A DNA stretch of 64,000 nucleotides from positions 3,559,956 through 3,623,955 of the forward strand of contig CM060062.1 of NCBI GenBank assembly GCA_030533445.1, written 5' to 3'. The notes below the pieces were generated by a model. That model worked only from the letters and a program-made list of their open reading frames with translations. It did not search any database and was not told the DNA's origin. The first letter of the stretch is position 1; every line of letters begins with the position of its first letter. A program made the translations under genes and the position numbers. This document shows, one piece after another, positions 58,990-64,000 of this stretch. Origin of the DNA: Cyprinodon diabolis. Its lineage: Eukaryota; Chordata; Actinopteri; Cyprinodontiformes; Cyprinodontidae.

Positions 58990-60095
58990 AGGTTTGCAGA
59001 TAGATGTCTGACTGAGAGCTGAGCAGCAGATTTAAAGCACCAGTAAAAAGCCAAGAAGGGGAATAAATTACAAAAGCTGCAAATGCTGTGGTTGCACTCA
59101 TACAGAAGTAAAATAAAGGAAAAGAAAAAAACAAACAGAAACTTCATTTGATCCAAAAACAGTCAATGAAAACTACTGACGGAGGCAAGAGGAGCAACAT
59201 ATGATTAAAACGCCAACGTCCTTCCTTCTCTATCTCTCTCATGCATCAACATAACGTGGATAAAACTCAGATTTCATTCATTCATTCAGACCAAAACCCA
59301 AACATTCACATTTTCTGTCATAACAAATTTAAGGAGCTGCCACAAGAGAAAAGAATGCAAGTCTTGGAGGAGTTTTGATGAACTTTCCATTTTCTGTTCT
59401 AGATGTTATTTTAATAGTAGCTTGATCTCACATAAAATTACTGACTGTTCTTTCTTTAAATAAATAAAATCAGTGTCCCATGGACAGCAACTTGCCAGCT
59501 GAAAGTATGTAAATATTAAACAACATTTTCATTTATAATTGCAGAATTACATAATGTATAATGCAGCCAAATAAAATGGACAGTTGCTCCTAATGAACAA
59601 CAAATGTAGTCATTTAGTGACTAACTATGCGTGGATAACAGCTGCCTGATTGAACAAGGCTCCTATGTCAGTCACCTTAAAAAAAATGTAGAAATAGAAG
59701 AAAAAAGGTGAATGTCACATTTTCTCTTAAAATTGTGTGACATGAGGCCCAATAAGAATAAATTATGTTTTAGTTTTAGACCTCTGAGCAGTTAAGATGC
59801 TCATATAACTTTATTGTTACAAACCAGCACAAGAATCGACTTAATTGATCATGTTTGCTGCACAAACAGGGAATCCGACTTCCAAGACAACATTGCGTAT
59901 GAACATTTTTTTAAATTAAAAAATTAGAGCAACCACAGTTGTGTTTTTTCTTATATGACATTTGATAACCCAGTAGTGCGACGCTGAAGGAAATGTTTGT
60001 GGATGAGTGTGAAAAAGGGCAGATGTCATATCTTCATTTGTGAAAAAGGTCTCAGCGTTTTTAAAGGCTCAGGAACTTCGCTATAAGATCACTTG
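58990..60095. other. AT-rich intergenic sequence
   Basis: No gene or bounded repeat was recognised. Confidence 0.45.
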
Positions 60096-60099
60096 TTCA

Positions 60100-60351
60100 T
60101 CAGGCGCCGAAAAAATGCAGTAAATGCACCAAAGCAAACAGAACAGATTCATCCAGAGGTTTAAAAATTAGATATTTATGCTTCGATGTGAACGACTTTA
60201 TCTCCTCGGGGTCCCGCACTTCAAAGTCTGTGTGGAAACTTTTTCTAGTTTTCAGAAGTTTTCTGATAACATGAAGCAGGATGTTGATCATTTTTATCCG
60301 ATCCTCTAAGAATATAAACAGTTTTGACATTTCTCTGATGTAATCTGGCAT
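60100..60351 (-). CDS. Small ORF of unknown family, coding-like
   Basis: An 83-codon frame from ATG 60349-60351 to TGA at 60100-60102. Composition looks protein-like rather than random: two predicted amphipathic helices (for example DYIREMSKLFIFLEDRIKMI and then NILLHVIRKLLKTRKSF), an acidic loop, and a hydrophobic C-terminal end (FALVHLLHFFGA). No signal peptide or known motif. An in-frame stop lies shortly upstream of the ATG, so either it is a self-contained short ORF or the 5' part of the frame follows a splice acceptor (AAATGCCAG is present but weak). A small helical secreted or adaptor protein exon is conceivable; a chance ORF cannot be excluded. Confidence 0.25.
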   Translation of the reverse strand: MPDYIREMSKLFIFLEDRIKMINILLHVIRKLLKTRKSFHTDFEVRDPEEIKSFTSKHKYLIFKPLDESVLFALVHLLHFFGA

Positions 60352-60607
60352 TTAACTCACTTTGCATTTAGTATCAAACTTCTGTTAGGCTTCAAGAAAA
60401 CCACAAAAAACTTGTATAACAAATGCATTCAAACAGAAGCTGCCGATTATAAATATTTCATAATATGAATACCTATTATCATTTGCAAACATGCTAATTA
60501 ATTCAATTATTAATTTTTCTTATAAATAAAAAACAATATATGTATAAGTACATTGTTGAAAAGAATAAAGTTTTATTCAAATTATGATAATAAAATGAAA
60601 TAGTTAA

Positions 60608-61209
60608 TCCTTTACAGGGCAAGTTACTGTTTCTGATTGCTTGCATAGCCCTTACAAATGGAGTCTTGCCATCCCTCAGTGAGGTCTAGAAGCACTAGAT
60701 CTATATCCAGCCATTCATTAAAAATCCTGCTACATGGCTTTATACCTTATTTTGGCATTTGACCAATTAGATGAGCCCTGAAATGATATATTACCTAATG
60801 TAAGTCAAGAAAAAGGTAAAAAGCTGATTGAAAAGTTTAAAAAGTTAAGTTCAAAAGTAAAAAAAAAAAACCTAGTTAACTATTATAGTTAGATTTATAA
60901 ACTAAAAAATGTAAGTGCCAGTATCAGCATTAATGCCTCTAAAGTTATGTTAGACCAAAAAAACTGTGTTTCTTTCAATTTCATAGTGTTTTTCATTAAA
61001 TTCTTATAATTGTACTTTTGTTATTCTCTTAATACATTCAGGTAAGTTGGTTTTTCTTGTTATTACATTGACATAAATTTTTGCCATCAAAGTATATTAT
61101 TGAAAATTACATTTTGAATTTTTAAAATGTAATACGGTCTGGATTTCAATAACATTATTGGCTTGAAAATTAGATTTTCAAAGTATTTCCCTGGGTGCCC
61201 TATAAAGAG
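60608..61209. mobile_element. piggyBac-like MITE
   Basis: TTAA on both sides (60604-60607 and 61210-61213). Ends TCCTTTACAGGGCAAG and the reverse complement of the right end CTCTTTATAGGGCACCC are imperfect inverted repeats of the kind seen in fish piggyBac derivatives. 602 bp; the interior has no recognised coding. Confidence 0.75.
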
Positions 61210-61213
61210 TTAA

Positions 61214-62040
61214 GGTACAAAATCTATTGCAGCACAATTGTTAATTATTAAAAAGTTTTATTACCTCATTCTTAGTTTTTTTATTCTAATTTAGTTTTTC
61301 GCATTTGTGATATAACCTTTTAAATGTGCCGAAACTCACGTCTCGAGGAAATTAATAAACTTTTTTCTGGCTTTAAAAAGATACGTCACATTAAAAAAAA
61401 GTTTTTTATTCTACATCTTAATTATGTTAAATTTAGAACCTTTGCTTGTACAAAGAAAAACGTCAGGAATATTCTGAGAGGTTTACATCTATTCTCAAAA
61501 ATTAAGCATGAGTTAATTTTGATGTAGAATAACATTTTATTAGTTTGCTTTTAATCCGAATAAAAGAAAAATTATTTCTGTTAAAAACCCCACTCTTTAT
61601 TTTTCTAAAATTTTAAGCTCACTACTTTAAAATCCAAACAGGAGACATGCTGACAGCCGCAGAACAGAAGGAGGGATAACATTTGATATTTATTAGAACT
61701 CTCAATATTTAATTTCCCTAAAGCAGAGTTAGTATAAATGTGAGAGTTTATAAACAGTTATAGACATTTAGAAATTGTTGAATATTATATAAATAACTAG
61801 ATAATTAATCCTGTATAAGATTTATAAAGTTAATAATTGTATCATCACATTGAGGCTTAGTTATTATTCACTTATAGAATTCATATACAGCAAATTACAT
61901 TTTCTTCAATTTATTTTCACTTTTCCGTGGATAAAAAACTAACATAAAAGTTTTTTCATCCATTTCTACCATTTTATAACGGCGTGGAAGTGTAGGAAGA
62001 TGGGCTGTCTGCTACTCACAGTCTTTTTTGGCGGCACTTC
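61214..62040. other. Intergenic; upstream region of the candidate gene
   Basis: Contains an ISRE-like motif TTTTCACTTTTCC at about 61914-61926 (its reverse complement has two GAAA cores three bases apart, one more than the consensus). The 204-bp frame at 61324-61527 is Lys/Phe-rich and not convincing. Confidence 0.35.
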
Positions 62041-62048
62041 CTTGTCGA

Positions 62049-62055
62049 TATAAAG
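62049..62055 (+). promoter_or_regulatory. TATA box of candidate gene
   Basis: TATAAAG, about 55 bases before the ATG at 62104. A transcription start about 30 bases downstream would leave a ~25-base 5' UTR. The candidate exon is directly downstream, which supports a real promoter. Confidence 0.55.
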
Positions 62056-62103
62056 TCTCTGAGATCCTCTGTGTTCTTCAGTCGCTAGTGATGAGCTGCG
62101 GTG

Positions 62104-62167
62104 ATGATGGAGCTCATGCTGCTGCTCCTCCACACCTTGGCTTACTTCACACCGACAGGCTCAGCAA
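62104..62167 (+). CDS. Candidate first exon with signal peptide
   Basis: ATG ATG at 62104-62109 opens a frame MMELMLLLLHTLAYFTPTGS, a hydrophobic leader ending in a small-residue (Gly-Ser-Ala) cleavage-like site, for a secreted or type I membrane protein. The exon ends at 62167, followed by GTAAGT, a near-consensus splice donor, leaving phase 1, the phase usual for leader exons of MHC and immunoglobulin-superfamily genes. An upstream ATG at 62091 is out of frame and hits a stop at the donor site, so I choose 62104. A TATA box lies upstream. The next exons would lie beyond the (ATCC)n array and the window end, so the gene cannot be named. An MHC class I-like or other immune surface protein is one reasonable guess, no more. 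Confidence 0.5.
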
Positions 62168-63085
<918 letters not shown>

Positions 63086-63089
63086 CTAG

Positions 63090-64000
63090 TCATCCATCCA
63101 TCCATCCATCCATCCATCCATCCATCCATCCATCCAACATCCATCATCCATCCATCCAACATCCATCATCCATCCATCCATCCATCCATCCATCCATCCA
63201 TCCACCATCCATCCATCCATCCATCCAACATCCATCATCCATCCATCCATCCATCCATCCATCCATCCACCATCCATCCATCCATCCATCCATCCATCCA
63301 TCCATCCATCCAACATCCATCATCCATCCATCCATCCATCCATCCACCATCCATCCACCATCCATCCATCCACCATCCATCCATCCATCCATCCATCCAT
63401 CCATCCATCCATCCATCCATCCATCCAACATCCATCATCCATCCATCCATGCATCCATCCATCCATCCATCCATCCATCCACCATCCATCCATCCACCAT
63501 CCATCCATCCATCCACCATCCATCATCCATCCATCCATCCATCATCCATCCATCCACCATCCATCCATCCATCCATCCATCCATCCACCATCCATCATCC
63601 ATCCATCCATCCATCATCCATCCATCTATCCATCCATCCACCCATCATCCATCCATCATCCATCCATCCATCCATCCATCCACCATCCATCATCCATCCA
63701 TCCATCCATCATCCATCCATCTATCCATCCATCCATCCACCATCCATCATCCATCCATCCATCCATCCATCCATCCACCATCCATCCATCCATCCATCCA
63801 TCCACCATCCATCATCCATCCATCTATCCATCCATCCACCCATCATCCGTCCATCCATCCATCCATCATCCATCCATCATCCATCCATCCATCCATCCAT
63901 CCATCCATCCAACATCCATCCATCCATCCATCCATCCATCCATCATCCATCTATCCATCCATCCATCCGTCATCCATCCATCCATCCATCCATCCATCCA
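63090..64000. repeat. (ATCC)n array with irregular units
   Basis: At least 910 bp of CATC/CCATC repeats extending past the window end. Pure tetranucleotide runs alternate with longer blocks such as CCAACATCCATCATCCATCC and CCACCATCCATCATCC. Minus-strand frames reading GWMDGWMDG are artefacts of the repeat. It may have begun as the GATG tail of a Rex3-like LINE, but no LINE body borders it. Confidence 0.95.

Noticed and set aside
63086..63641. Several minus-strand ORFs reading GWMDGWMDG
   Set aside because: Translation of the (ATCC)n array; unit structure explains the open frames.
63090..64000. CRISPR-like array
   Set aside because: Tetranucleotide microsatellite without unique spacers of constant length; the window is vertebrate nuclear DNA.

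Overview
The window is vertebrate nuclear DNA, almost certainly from a teleost fish and probably a percomorph. The evidence is an AT-rich sequence with a dense mixture of teleost-type transposable elements: Tc1, hAT, piggyBac/Kolobok-like TTAA elements, L2/CR1-type, Rex3-like and Rex6/R4-like LINEs, tRNA-derived SINEs and solo LTRs. It also carries long (AT)n and (ATCC)n microsatellites and one intron-bounded exon of a conserved vertebrate gene. There are no bacterial genes, operons, rRNAs or CRISPR arrays, and most open frames are chance or repeat-derived.

Only two stretches look like host genes. On the left, 7673-7869 (+) is the last coding exon of a kelch-repeat gene that I recognise as klhdc8b; its upstream exons were not found. 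On the right, 62104-62167 (+) is a probable signal-peptide first exon with a TATA box and a strong splice donor; its remaining exons would lie beyond the window. A coding-looking ORF of unknown family lies at 60100-60351 (-), and two weaker exon candidates are noted at 12167-12551 (-) and 22642-22682 (+).

The interval between is a layered record of transposition. 3.4-7.2 kb: decayed hAT element, LINE endonuclease fragment and a hAT MITE with a perfect 8-bp target duplication. 10-22 kb: two copies of a TTAA-flanked element that carries a THAP zinc-finger segment (a third, inverted copy is at 35.2-36.0 kb), a foldback element nested in a hAT MITE (13.7-16.0 kb), and other nested MITEs. 24-32 kb: another nested pair, piggyBac- and hAT-type MITEs, a SINE, a solo LTR, and a palindrome cluster next to a second foldback copy. 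37.9-46.3 kb: a second solo LTR, a LINE split by a 1-kb insertion that contains a 21-bp minisatellite, an internally deleted Tc1 element, and another LINE split by a TIR element. 49.7-59 kb: a LINE 3' fragment, a recent tandem duplication of a MITE inside (TA)n, and a 2.2-kb R4-clade LINE abutting (TA)n. 60.6-64 kb: a piggyBac-like MITE, the candidate first exon, and a >900-bp (ATCC)n array that runs off the end.

The most interesting item is the three-copy THAP family: TTAA target sites, about 800 bp, no transposase, and in the two best-preserved copies the same frameshift inside the THAP domain plus an intact 19-bp internal inverted repeat that includes a TGACGTCA (CRE) palindrome. All calls were made by eye. 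Repeat family names should be taken as class-level unless stated otherwise.
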